From: Deltaproteobacteria bacterium RIFCSPLOWO2_02_FULL_57_26
Lineage (GTDB): Bacteria; Desulfobacterota; Binatia; UBA9968
Length of the DNA stretch: 16,401 nucleotides
Assembly (NCBI GenBank): GCA_001798455.1
Contig: MGSI01000132.1
Location: forward strand, 1 to 16,401
Reading direction: 5' to 3'
Below the pieces are notes generated by a model. It saw only the letters and a program-made list of their open reading frames with translations, was not told the DNA's origin and made no database searches. Below, one piece after another: positions 7,616 through 13,875 of this stretch; position 1 is the first letter of the stretch, and each line of letters starts with the position of its first letter. Both the position numbers and the translations under genes were made by a program.

Positions 7616-7942
7616 TTAGATCTTGCCCTGCAGGGCAAAGGCGATAATCAAGGCATAGATCGCGAGGGCCTCGATGAAGGCCAAACCGAGAATCATCGGG
7701 AGCTGAATCCTGTCCGCCGCGTTGGGATTGCGCCCGATGCTCTCCATGGCTGCCGCAGCCATGCGGCCTTGACCGAGAGCCGCGCCGAACGCTGCGATCG
7801 CGATACCGAACCCGGAGGCCAACGCAATGGCCACCTTCGCCGTCGAGTCGGTCCCGCCCGCCGCTTCAGCAGCGGCCAGAGCTGCTCCGGAACAAACCAG
7901 GACGAGCACCACTGTAGCGAATAGAGAGACAATCCTCTTCAT
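7616..7942 (-). CDS. atpE: ATP synthase F0 subunit c
   Basis: A 108-residue proteolipid that forms the rotating c-ring in the inner membrane. Helix 1 of the mature hairpin spans about 35-57, the polar loop RNPNAADR about 71-78, and helix 2 about 80-103 with the ion-binding carboxylate E91 in AFIEALAIYAL. The residue after the Glu is Ala, not the Ser/Thr of Na+-type rings, so proton coupling is more likely. The N-terminus is unusual: residues 1-25 (MKRIVSLFATVV to CSGAALA) look like a cleavable Sec signal, making the protein ~25-30 residues longer than the usual ~80. ATG 7942 is chosen for its strong ribosome site (AAAGGAGG, 7 bases before it); the frame extends further upstream but without support. 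It is 76 bp downstream of atpB. Confidence 0.95.
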   Translation of the reverse strand: MKRIVSLFATVVLVLVCSGAALAAAEAAGGTDSTAKVAIALASGFGIAIAAFGAALGQGRMAAAAMESIGRNPNAADRIQLPMILGLAFIEALAIYALIIAFALQGKI

Positions 7943-8018
7943 CCCCTTACCTCCTTTCCAGCGCGCCGGCTCTTTGCACCGCCTCTCTCCTCTTCCTCTC
8001 CGCTCGAAGCCTGCCCGC

Positions 8019-8714
8019 TCAGTGCTCATGGCTTACCGCCATGGCGACGTAAATCACGCTCAAAAGTGTAAACACAAAGGCCTGGATCAGCGACACCAGG
8101 GCACCCAGGATGTAGAACAGGACGGGGATGGCCACCTTGGTCAAGTCAGTAAAAATCTCCACGACCAGATGGTCCCCGAACATATTGCCAAACAGACGCA
8201 GCGCCAGGGAAAAGGGCCGGACCAAATGGGAAATCCCCTCCAAGACAAAAAAGAAGGGGGCCAACAGCAACACGGGGCCCATAAATTGCTTCAGATACCC
8301 GATCCCATGTTCACGCACGCCAAAGTAATGGTAGGCCAGAAACGAGACTAGGCCGAGACCTAGCGTGGTGTTGAGATTATTGGTCGGCGGCGAGAAGCCG
8401 GGCACCAGCCCAAAGAGATTGGCAGTCAGGATAAAGACGAAAAAGCTGCCAAACAGGGGCACGTACTTGCGCCCCTTTCGACCCAGCAACGCGTCGGTGA
8501 GGCTGAGCATAAGCTCAACGAGCATCTCCGCCAAATTCCTCAGACCGAAGCCCTCATCAGGAATCACCGGCTCGGCCGCGCGCAAGAGCGCGCGCCGCGC
8601 CAGATACGCTACACCAACCAGCAGGACCATGACCAAGAGCGCCGTCGAGGTATGCTGCGGGACAACCCGCCACCCCAAAGGCAGCAGATCGTACCACTGA
8701 AACGGGTGTTCCAC
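8019..8714 (-). CDS. atpB: ATP synthase F0 subunit a
   Basis: The 231-residue stator subunit forms the proton half-channels against the c-ring. The essential Arg is R173 in FSLALRLFGNMFGDH (168-182), and the downstream helix carries LIQAFVFTLLSVIYV (209-223) with its conserved Gln. Several hydrophobic helices cover about 24-40, 85-103, 118-130, 145-160 and 195-225. The start is GTG at 8714, directly abutting the TAA of atpI, with a purine-rich GGAAAGGG site just before. Length and motifs are normal for the family, so a working subunit is expected. Confidence 0.97.
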   Translation of the reverse strand: MEHPFQWYDLLPLGWRVVPQHTSTALLVMVLLVGVAYLARRALLRAAEPVIPDEGFGLRNLAEMLVELMLSLTDALLGRKGRKYVPLFGSFFVFILTANLFGLVPGFSPPTNNLNTTLGLGLVSFLAYHYFGVREHGIGYLKQFMGPVLLLAPFFFVLEGISHLVRPFSLALRLFGNMFGDHLVVEIFTDLTKVAIPVLFYILGALVSLIQAFVFTLLSVIYVAMAVSHEH

Positions 8715-9095
8715 TTACCCTTTCCTCCCCAGATGCGCCCAGCCCCGCTCCGCAAGGACAGCCAGGAGCAGGCACGTCACGCCGACGGCGAATGAGGCCG
8801 GGTCCACATCAAGGCGCACAAACAGCGCCGACAGCAAGCCCAAGAAAAGAACCAGCTTCAGAACCAGCAAAAAGATCCCGGTCCGCACCCGGCGCCTCTC
8901 GGCGAAGGGCGTCAGCAGGTACCGGATCCCCAAGCCGAGCAAGACAAAATTCACCCCCATAAATAGCCCGCCCAAAAAAAGCGCCGCCGGGTCAAGCAGC
9001 CCGAGCGGAAGCACAATAAGCCAGAGCGCCAAGAGCAAAAGCCCGTGCCAGAGTTCAATGCGAAGCACCGGCTCTATGGTGATTGCTGTCCTCAT
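8715..9095 (-). CDS. atpI: ATP synthase-associated protein I
   Basis: A 126-residue protein with four predicted membrane helices (about 14-34, 37-60, 71-92 and 97-115) in the place where AtpI is normally encoded, directly before atpB. AtpI proteins help assemble the c-ring. There is little strict sequence conservation in this family, so identification rests on size, topology and position. The ATG at 9095 overlaps the stop of the preceding gene as ATGA, indicating coupled translation. The stop touches the GTG of atpB. Confidence 0.78.
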   Translation of the reverse strand: MRTAITIEPVLRIELWHGLLLLALWLIVLPLGLLDPAALFLGGLFMGVNFVLLGLGIRYLLTPFAERRRVRTGIFLLVLKLVLFLGLLSALFVRLDVDPASFAVGVTCLLLAVLAERGWAHLGRKG

Positions 9096-9337
9096 CGGTT
9101 CTCATTCGAAAAGCGCTGCATCCACTGCACCAGCCTGACGAAGGCCCCCACCAAGGCAGCGAGCGTACAAATGGCCGTCAACCAAGGGAACGAGGCTAGA
9201 TAGGTGTCCAGCAGATAACCCAGAAAGAGGCCGCCGATAACCGTGCTCGGGAACTCCAAACCAATAGCCGCGTATTTCCCGAGCTTAAAAAAGAGGGGCT
9301 TCCGAGAACCTTCAGGCTCGTCCCTCACTGGTGCCAC
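9092..9337 (-). CDS. atpZ: AtpZ/AtpI-type small membrane protein of the ATP synthase operon
   Basis: An 81-residue protein with two hydrophobic helices (about 24-46 and 49-70) and a glycine-rich first helix with IGGLFLGYLLDTYL at 34-47, the pattern of the small F0F1-ATPase gene 1 (AtpZ) family found ahead of atpI and atpB. Members are thought to assist F0 assembly or Mg2+ supply. The start is GTG at 9337, supported by AGGAG nine bases upstream; a nearby ATG at 9356 is out of frame. It is the first gene of the atpZ-atpI-atpB-atpE block. Confidence 0.78.
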   Translation of the reverse strand: MAPVRDEPEGSRKPLFFKLGKYAAIGLEFPSTVIGGLFLGYLLDTYLASFPWLTAICTLAALVGAFVRLVQWMQRFSNENR

Positions 9338-9370
9338 AAAGACTTTCTCCTAGCATGGAATTGCGTTGAG

Positions 9371-9485
9371 GGTCAACCCATTCGACACCCCGCCCGCACG
9401 GCGGGGGCTTGCTCAGGGTTGACGGTGAGCGACCTACCAACAACTTGACCCCGTGCATAGCACGGGGCATGAGTCGAACCGTCAA
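9371..9485. repeat. Nested inverted repeats between hemL and atpZ
   Basis: Two GC-rich hairpins stand in the spacer: CCCCGCC/GGCGGGG at 9388-9406 and CCCCGTGC/GCACGGGG at 9449-9467 (8-bp perfect stem, 3-base loop). Each lies inside an outer pair that shares a middle arm: GTCAACCC (9372-9379) with GGGTTGAC (9416-9423), and TTGACGGT (9419-9426) with ACCGTCAA (9478-9485). The middle arm cannot pair with both at once. The second outer arm overlaps the hemL stop codon. The sequence could be REP-like repeats, a terminator for hemL, or an attenuator for the atp genes; only the base pairing is seen directly. Confidence 0.65.
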
Positions 9486-10774
9486 TCTTCAGGCTCGCCA
9501 CTCGCCCAACTCTCGCAGGCAGCGAGCGTTTTCTCTATGTCGCTGCGCGTATGAGCCAAAGAAAGAAAGGCCGCCTCAAACGGAGACGGCGGGAAATAGA
9601 CGCCGCGCGCCAGCATTCCATGGAAAAAGCGCGCAAAGCGACCCCGATCTGCGCTCCGGGCGTCGGCGGCATCTCGAACACGCTTGACGCCAAAGAACAC
9701 CGTAAGCATCGACCCCACCCGGTTGATCACGCCGGGGAGGCGCCGCCGGAGGAGAATAGCTTCCAGGCCTTCTTGAAGCTGTTTCCCCTTTTCTTCCAGC
9801 TCCCGATACGCCTCCGCGCGCGCAAGCTCCGCCAGCGTCGTCCGCCCCGCGCACACCGCCAGCGGATTTCCCGAAAGCGTACCCGCCTGATACACCGGCC
9901 CCACCGGGGCCAATAGATCCATGATCTCCGCTCTCCCGCCGAAAGCTCCCAACGGAAGCCCGCCGCCCAGAACCTTGCCCAAGCAGGTCAGGTCCGGGCG
10001 AATCCCATAGAGTTCCTGCGCCCCACCGGGCGCAACCCGAAACCCGGTGATCACCTCATCAAAGATCAGCAGCGCCCCGTCTCTTTGCGTCAACTCTCGC
10101 AGTCCCACAAGAAACGGCGGCGCCGGCGGTATGACGCCCATATTGCCGCAGACAGGCTCCACGATCACCGCCGCCACAGCGCCCCGATGCTCACGGAAGG
10201 CAGCCGCCACCGCCTCCACGTCATTAAATGGCGCGACGACGGTCTCGGCAGCGTAACCCGCCGGCACCCCAGGGCTATCCGGCAGAGCCAACGCCGCCAC
10301 CCCAGAGCCGGCGCGCGCCAGCATTCCATCGGCGTGCCCGTGGTAGCACCCATCGAACTTAACGACTTTTGTGCGGTGTGTAAAAGCACGCGCCAAGCGC
10401 ACCGCACTCATCGCGGCTTCGGTCCCAGAACTCACGAGCCGCAACTTCTCGATCGCAGGGAGCCGCACGCACACCTCTTCCGCTAGTTGGACTTCGCCTT
10501 CCGTCGGTGCCCCAAAAGTTGTCCCGCGCCTCGTCGTCTCGATCAGAGCCGCTACTACTTTAGGATGCGCATGGCCGAGAATCAGCGGACCCCAAGACCC
10601 AACGTAGTCCAGGTACACGTTGTCATCGGCATCAAAGACGTGGGCGCCGTCCGCGCGCGCGATAAAAAGCGGATCCCCACCCACAGCTTTCCAAGCACGC
10701 ACGGGACTATTGACGCCGCCAGGAACTCGTTGCTGTGCGCGCCCGTACAGCACGTGTGAACGCTCGGTCCCCAT
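9482..10774 (-). CDS. hemL: Glutamate-1-semialdehyde 2,1-aminomutase
   Basis: A 430-residue PLP enzyme that converts glutamate-1-semialdehyde to 5-aminolevulinate in the C5 route to tetrapyrroles. The Schiff-base Lys is K267 in CLGKVLGGGLPLGAFGG (264-280). VNSPVRAW (21-28), SSGTEAAMSAVRLAR (115-129), GCYHGHAD (142-149) and FDEVITGFR (238-246) are all classic GSA aminomutase motifs. Length is typical. The frame runs upstream to a GTG at 10795, but ATG 10774 matches the family N-terminus and leaves a candidate promoter intact. No glutamyl-tRNA reductase (hemA) is nearby. The gene diverges from dnaA and is followed by the inverted repeats ahead of atpZ. Confidence 0.97.
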   Translation of the reverse strand: MGTERSHVLYGRAQQRVPGGVNSPVRAWKAVGGDPLFIARADGAHVFDADDNVYLDYVGSWGPLILGHAHPKVVAALIETTRRGTTFGAPTEGEVQLAEEVCVRLPAIEKLRLVSSGTEAAMSAVRLARAFTHRTKVVKFDGCYHGHADGMLARAGSGVAALALPDSPGVPAGYAAETVVAPFNDVEAVAAAFREHRGAVAAVIVEPVCGNMGVIPPAPPFLVGLRELTQRDGALLIFDEVITGFRVAPGGAQELYGIRPDLTCLGKVLGGGLPLGAFGGRAEIMDLLAPVGPVYQAGTLSGNPLAVCAGRTTLAELARAEAYRELEEKGKQLQEGLEAILLRRRLPGVINRVGSMLTVFFGVKRVRDAADARSADRGRFARFFHGMLARGVYFPPSPFEAAFLSLAHTRSDIEKTLAACESWASGEPED

Positions 10775-10785
10775 GGACGGAGATG

Positions 10786-10814
10786 TTCCTAACACCCGGT
10801 CGGTGGCGTGTCAA
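10786..10814 (-). promoter_or_regulatory. hemL: Candidate sigma70 promoter for hemL
   Basis: On the - strand a consensus -35 box TTGACA (10809-10814) is followed after 17 bp by TAGGAA (10786-10791), a weak -10. The implied start site leaves a leader of under about ten bases before ATG 10774, so the transcript may be nearly leaderless, and the TAGGAA could instead be the ribosome site. Confidence 0.35.
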
Positions 10815-10855
10815 GGCGAGGCTGCGAGCATGCAAAAAAGTTTTTCCTTTTTTTC

Positions 10856-10884
10856 TTGCAAAGGAGAGTGAAAAGGATTATGAA
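10856..10884 (+). promoter_or_regulatory. dnaA: Candidate sigma70 promoter towards dnaA
   Basis: TTGCAA (10856-10861) and TATGAA (10879-10884) are separated by exactly 17 bp, each matching four of six consensus bases. It lies directly after a pyrimidine-rich run. Use of this promoter would give dnaA a leader of about 300 bases containing three palindromes. Confidence 0.3.
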
Positions 10885-10890
10885 ATTCTT

Positions 10891-10919
10891 CGCGATCAAG
10901 ATCGCGGGAAAATTTTTCC
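10891..10919. repeat. Two back-to-back palindromes upstream of dnaA
   Basis: CGCGATC-AA-GATCGCG (10891-10906) is followed with no gap by GGAAAA-T-TTTTCC (10907-10919). The first carries two GATC sites. They could be protein binding sites or RNA hairpins in the dnaA leader. Confidence 0.6.
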
Positions 10920-11005
10920 AGTCGTTGCCGGAGATCACTAGCCTGAAGCGCGCGCGATGCGAGCTAGAGAGCAGACCGCGGAATACCTCCTTGCCCTACA
11001 GCTCG

Positions 11006-11028
11006 CCCGGGGTTGCGCCGGGTTTTCT
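11006..11028 (+). terminator. Terminator-like hairpin in the dnaA leader
   Basis: CCCGG (11006-11010) pairs with CCGGG (11018-11022) across a 7-base loop and is followed by TTTTCT (11023-11028). The short stem makes it weak as an intrinsic terminator; it might act as an attenuator on transcripts reading towards dnaA. Confidence 0.25.
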
Positions 11029-11100
11029 GGCTCCAGTTTCCCTGTTCACATTATTGTCCAAGATCAAAGGTAATGGGGCGCTCCTTTTGTCTTTTGGTGA

Positions 11101-11122
11101 GTTATCCACAGCTGTGGATAAC
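11101..11122. promoter_or_regulatory. Palindromic pair of consensus DnaA boxes upstream of dnaA
   Basis: TTATCCACA (11102-11110) and TGTGGATAA (11113-11121) are both exact consensus DnaA boxes in opposite orientation, 2 bp apart, inside a perfect 22-bp palindrome. It lies 75 bp before the dnaA start, where DnaA autoregulation is commonly seen; it may also be one half of a bipartite origin. Confidence 0.85.
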
Positions 11123-11196
11123 TTTGTTCGTAACTTTTACCGACTTCTTTTCCTGCTTCTGGGTGGCGGCGGCGCGAGCCGCGAGGTCAATGGCGT

Positions 11197-12522
11197 ATGG
11201 ATGAATTTTGGGAAGGGGCGCTGAAAGAGCTCAAAGAGCGCATAGGAAGACAGAACTTCGATACCTGGATCAAGCCCATCCGAGCTAGGGAACCAACGCG
11301 GGGAGAATTTTTGCTGGAGGTGCCCAACAAATTTTTCCGCGATTGGGTTGCGGAGCACTTCCTGACCGAGATCCGGGAGACGCTCGCCTTTGTTTCCCGC
11401 CAGACCGTCAAGGTCACCTTGAGCGTCAACCAAGAGCTGCAACCACAGCCGGAGGTGGAAAAGAAAGAGGACAAGGAACGGGCAAGGCCCAAGAGGTTTA
11501 ACAACCTCATGCCCAAATACAACTTTGAAAACTTCGTCGTCGGGGCGAGCAACCAGTTCGCCCATGCGGCCTCACTCGCCGTCGCCAACCAGCCCGGTGA
11601 GCACTACAACCCGCTCTTCATCTACGGCGGTGTCGGCCTAGGCAAGACCCATCTTATCAATGCCATCGGCAATCGGATCATGCAAAGACGGCCGGCGCTA
11701 AAGATCCTTTACATCACCTCCGAGGCTTTCATGAACGAACTGATAGGCTCCCTGCGCAGGGACAAGATGGATGAATTCAAAAGTAGGTTTCGCACCATGG
11801 ACGCCCTGATTCTTGACGATGTCCAATTCCTCGCCGGAAAAGAAAGGACCCAAGAAGAGTTCTTCCATACGTTCAACTCGCTCTACGAATCGCACAAGCA
11901 GATCGTCATTACCTCTGACAAGTTTCCCAAGGAGATCCCCGATCTTGAAGACCGCCTGCGCAACCGCTTCGAGTGGGGATTGATTGCCGACATCCAACCG
12001 CCGGACATGGAAACCCGCGTCGCCATCCTGGAGAAGAAAGCCGAAGCGGAAGGGATCCATCTCCCCCATGAGGTCGCCATCTTCCTCGCCTCCCACATCT
12101 ACTCGAACGTGCGCGAACTTGAGGGTTCGCTCACGCGGCTCGGGGCCTTCGCCTCACTGACCAAAGCCCCTATCACCGTCGATTTGGCTAAAGAAGCGCT
12201 GCGAAACATCCTCGGGCAGAGTCAGAGAGAAGTCACCATCGAAAGCATCCAAAAGACGACCAGCGACTACTTTAGCATCAAGATTGGAGATCTGAAGGCA
12301 AAAAGAAGGACTAGGAACGTAGTGCTCCCCAGGCAGGTGGCCATGTATCTGTGCCGCAAACACACCTCTACCTCGTTCCCAGCGATCGGGGAAAGGTTTG
12401 GCGGCAGAGATCATTCAACCGTCATCCATGCCTCAAAATCCATCGAGAAGCGGATCAAGGAGGATCCTACCATGCAGGCCACCATCGAGAAGTTGGAAAA
12501 GACCTTAAATCTGCGAAAATAG
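11197..12522 (+). CDS. dnaA: Chromosomal replication initiator protein DnaA
   Basis: The 441-residue AAA+ initiator binds DnaA boxes and opens oriC. Domain I is at about 1-80 (WEGALKELKERIGRQNFDTW near the start), a short charged linker at about 81-103, and the AAA+ core at about 104-325 begins with NFENFVVGASNQFA. Walker A is GGVGLGKT (144-151), Walker B LILDD (204-208), the arginine finger R257 in LRNRFEWGL, and sensor 2 R306 in NVRELEG. Domain IV (about 340-441) ends with the box-recognition signature GGRDHSTV (402-409). All key residues are present. ATG 11197 is used; GAGG lies about 11 bases upstream, and ATG 11201 is out of frame. DnaA boxes lie on both sides of the gene. Confidence 0.98.
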   Translation: MDEFWEGALKELKERIGRQNFDTWIKPIRAREPTRGEFLLEVPNKFFRDWVAEHFLTEIRETLAFVSRQTVKVTLSVNQELQPQPEVEKKEDKERARPKRFNNLMPKYNFENFVVGASNQFAHAASLAVANQPGEHYNPLFIYGGVGLGKTHLINAIGNRIMQRRPALKILYITSEAFMNELIGSLRRDKMDEFKSRFRTMDALILDDVQFLAGKERTQEEFFHTFNSLYESHKQIVITSDKFPKEIPDLEDRLRNRFEWGLIADIQPPDMETRVAILEKKAEAEGIHLPHEVAIFLASHIYSNVRELEGSLTRLGAFASLTKAPITVDLAKEALRNILGQSQREVTIESIQKTTSDYFSIKIGDLKAKRRTRNVVLPRQVAMYLCRKHTSTSFPAIGERFGGRDHSTVIHASKSIEKRIKEDPTMQATIEKLEKTLNLRK

Positions 12523-12744
12523 CCGGGCACAACCTGTGGGTAGAGTGACAAAAAATGTGGATAAGACGGAGCAATGACCTGTTTTGCGTCGTGCCCTGCG
12601 GTGCGGAGGATGAACAAGTGTCGCCCATCCACAGAAAAAAGGCTTTCCCAGTTTGGCCTTTTTAGCTTTTTACCCTTTATCCACAGCACCTATTACTACT
12701 TCTCTGAATCTCTTATAAATAAGTAGTTTTAGTCAGGAGGCGTT
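12523..12744. other. Probable replication origin oriC between dnaA and dnaN
   Basis: This 222-bp gap holds exact DnaA boxes at 12556-12564 (TGTGGATAA) and 12677-12685 (TTATCCACA), plus two-mismatch boxes at 12535-12543 (TGTGGGTAG) and 12625-12633 (CCATCCACA). Right after the last box come the short spacer GCAC (12686-12689), then CTA-TTA-CTA-CTT (12690-12701), whose complement reads 3'-GAT-AAT-GAT-GAA-5', matching the DnaA-trio rule, then AT-rich sequence with CTTATAAATAAG at 12712-12723. This box-spacer-trio-AT order is the known bacterial unwinding module. dnaN's ribosome site follows at about 12735. Confidence 0.85.
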
Positions 12745-13851
12745 ATGGAAGTTAAGGCTAAGCGAGAAAATTTTCTCGCGACGCTCTATTGGACGCAAAG
12801 CATCGTTGAGCGGCGCAACACCATGCCGATTTTGGCTAATGTGCTGGTGGAAGCAAGCAAAGGAACCCTGCGGATCACCGCAACCGATCTTGAGGTTGGG
12901 GTGCGAGGGAGCCTCGATGCGGAAGTGTCCCAGGAGGGGATGGTCACCCTGAATGCGAAGAAATTCTACGAAATCGTTCGGGAGGCCCCGGAAGAGACCA
13001 TACAGTTGAGAAGGTTGGAAAACGAGTGGGTGGAGATTAGGAGCGGCAGATCGGTTTTTAAGGTGGTCGGGCTAGACGCCCGTGAATTCCCTCAGTTTCC
13101 TCGCTTTGACGGGGAGAGGTTATCGGCTGCCCCAGCGGGCGTTCTGAAAGAGATGATTGAAAAGACTCTCTTTTCGGCTTCTACGGACGAGACTCGTCAC
13201 AATCTCAACGGGGTCTTTGTCGAGGAGCTGGCAGGGGGAAAAGTGCGTATGGTGGCCACCGACGGGCACCGGTTAGCCTTGGTGGAGAGGGATCTGGGGT
13301 CACTGGGCCTGGACAAAGGAGTCATTCTGCCACGCAAAGGGTTAGCAGAGCTCAAGAAGGTTCTAGAGGGTTCGGACGGTGGGGTGGCGTCGCTCGGCTT
13401 TAAAGAGAATATGGGTCTGGTTGTAAAAGAAGACGTTGAACTCTTTATGCGGCTGATAGATGGGGAGTTTCCGGACTATAACAAAGTTATTCCTACGGAT
13501 AACCCGCATATGGTAAAGATAGAACAGGAAGCGCTACACCAAGCCCTGCGCAGGGTCTCGATCCTTTCGAGCGAGCGGTATAAGGGGGTCAAGATGGAAC
13601 TGACGGAGGGGAAAGTGGCAATCTCAACTAGCAACCCCGACCTCGGAGAGGCGGTGGAAGAGATTGAGGTGGAGTATCAGGGGAAATCGCTGACCGTCGG
13701 CTTCAATGCACGCTACCTGATGGATGTTCTGAGTGTTTTGGGTGGCGGTAACGACATCGACCTCGCGCTGAAGGACGAAGTGAGCCCCAGCCTGTTGCGC
13801 CCAGCGGGAGACGACGGGTATCTCTACGTCGTGATGCCAATGCGGCTGTAG
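12745..13851 (+). CDS. dnaN: DNA polymerase III sliding clamp, beta subunit
   Basis: The 368-residue clamp protein should dimerise into a ring around DNA and tether the polymerase. The N-terminus (FLATLYWTQSIVERRNTMPI) and TATDLEVGVR identify domain 1, KTLFSASTDETRHNLNGVF starts domain 2, and MVATDGHRLAL is a highly conserved stretch in that domain. The C-terminus YVVMPMRL is the classic end that forms part of the clamp-binding pocket. ATG 12745 has an excellent ribosome site (AGGAGG, four bases upstream). It follows the oriC-like region and ends 24 bp before the stop of a convergent gene. No recF or gyrB follows, unlike many dnaA-dnaN loci. Confidence 0.98.
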   Translation: MEVKAKRENFLATLYWTQSIVERRNTMPILANVLVEASKGTLRITATDLEVGVRGSLDAEVSQEGMVTLNAKKFYEIVREAPEETIQLRRLENEWVEIRSGRSVFKVVGLDAREFPQFPRFDGERLSAAPAGVLKEMIEKTLFSASTDETRHNLNGVFVEELAGGKVRMVATDGHRLALVERDLGSLGLDKGVILPRKGLAELKKVLEGSDGGVASLGFKENMGLVVKEDVELFMRLIDGEFPDYNKVIPTDNPHMVKIEQEALHQALRRVSILSSERYKGVKMELTEGKVAISTSNPDLGEAVEEIEVEYQGKSLTVGFNARYLMDVLSVLGGGNDIDLALKDEVSPSLLRPAGDDGYLYVVMPMRL

Positions 13852-13852
13852 A

Positions 13853-13874
13853 GGTGGCCACCGCTTAGCAAGCG
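13853..13874. terminator. Short hairpins between convergent dnaN and ICL-family gene
   Basis: The 24-bp gap contains the palindrome GGTGGCCACC (13853-13862) and a small hairpin CGCTT-AGC-AAGCG (13862-13874). No T-run follows on either strand, so a classical intrinsic terminator is not shown; these are only candidates for separating the converging transcripts. Confidence 0.3.
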
Positions 13875-13875
13875 T

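Larger units (their letters stand above)
10775..11196. other. Divergent hemL/dnaA control region, palindrome-rich
   Basis: This 422-bp gap contains, in order: a candidate hemL promoter (10786-10814), a pyrimidine run (10841-10856), a candidate dnaA-direction promoter (10856-10884), a 7-2-7 palindrome (10891-10906), an immediately adjacent palindrome GGAAAA-T-TTTTCC (10907-10919), a terminator-like hairpin (11006-11028) and the DnaA-box pair (11101-11122). A frame beginning at ATG 10880 is open into dnaA, but it covers all these palindromes and encodes no recognisable protein, so I read the region as non-coding. Confidence 0.6.

Noticed and set aside
7943..8029. N-terminal extension of atpE up to 8029
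   Set aside because: The extension is Arg-rich, overlaps the end of atpB, and a near-ideal ribosome site stands before ATG 7942.
9371..9485. tRNA or CRISPR unit in the hairpin-rich spacer
   Set aside because: No cloverleaf with T-arm and acceptor pairing could be drawn, and there are no regularly spaced direct repeats.
10880..11224. Open frame on + upstream of dnaA beginning MKFFAIKIAGKFF
   Set aside because: It covers several palindromes and the DnaA-box pair, overlaps the dnaA start, has a weak ribosome site and an unconvincing composition; better explained as control DNA.
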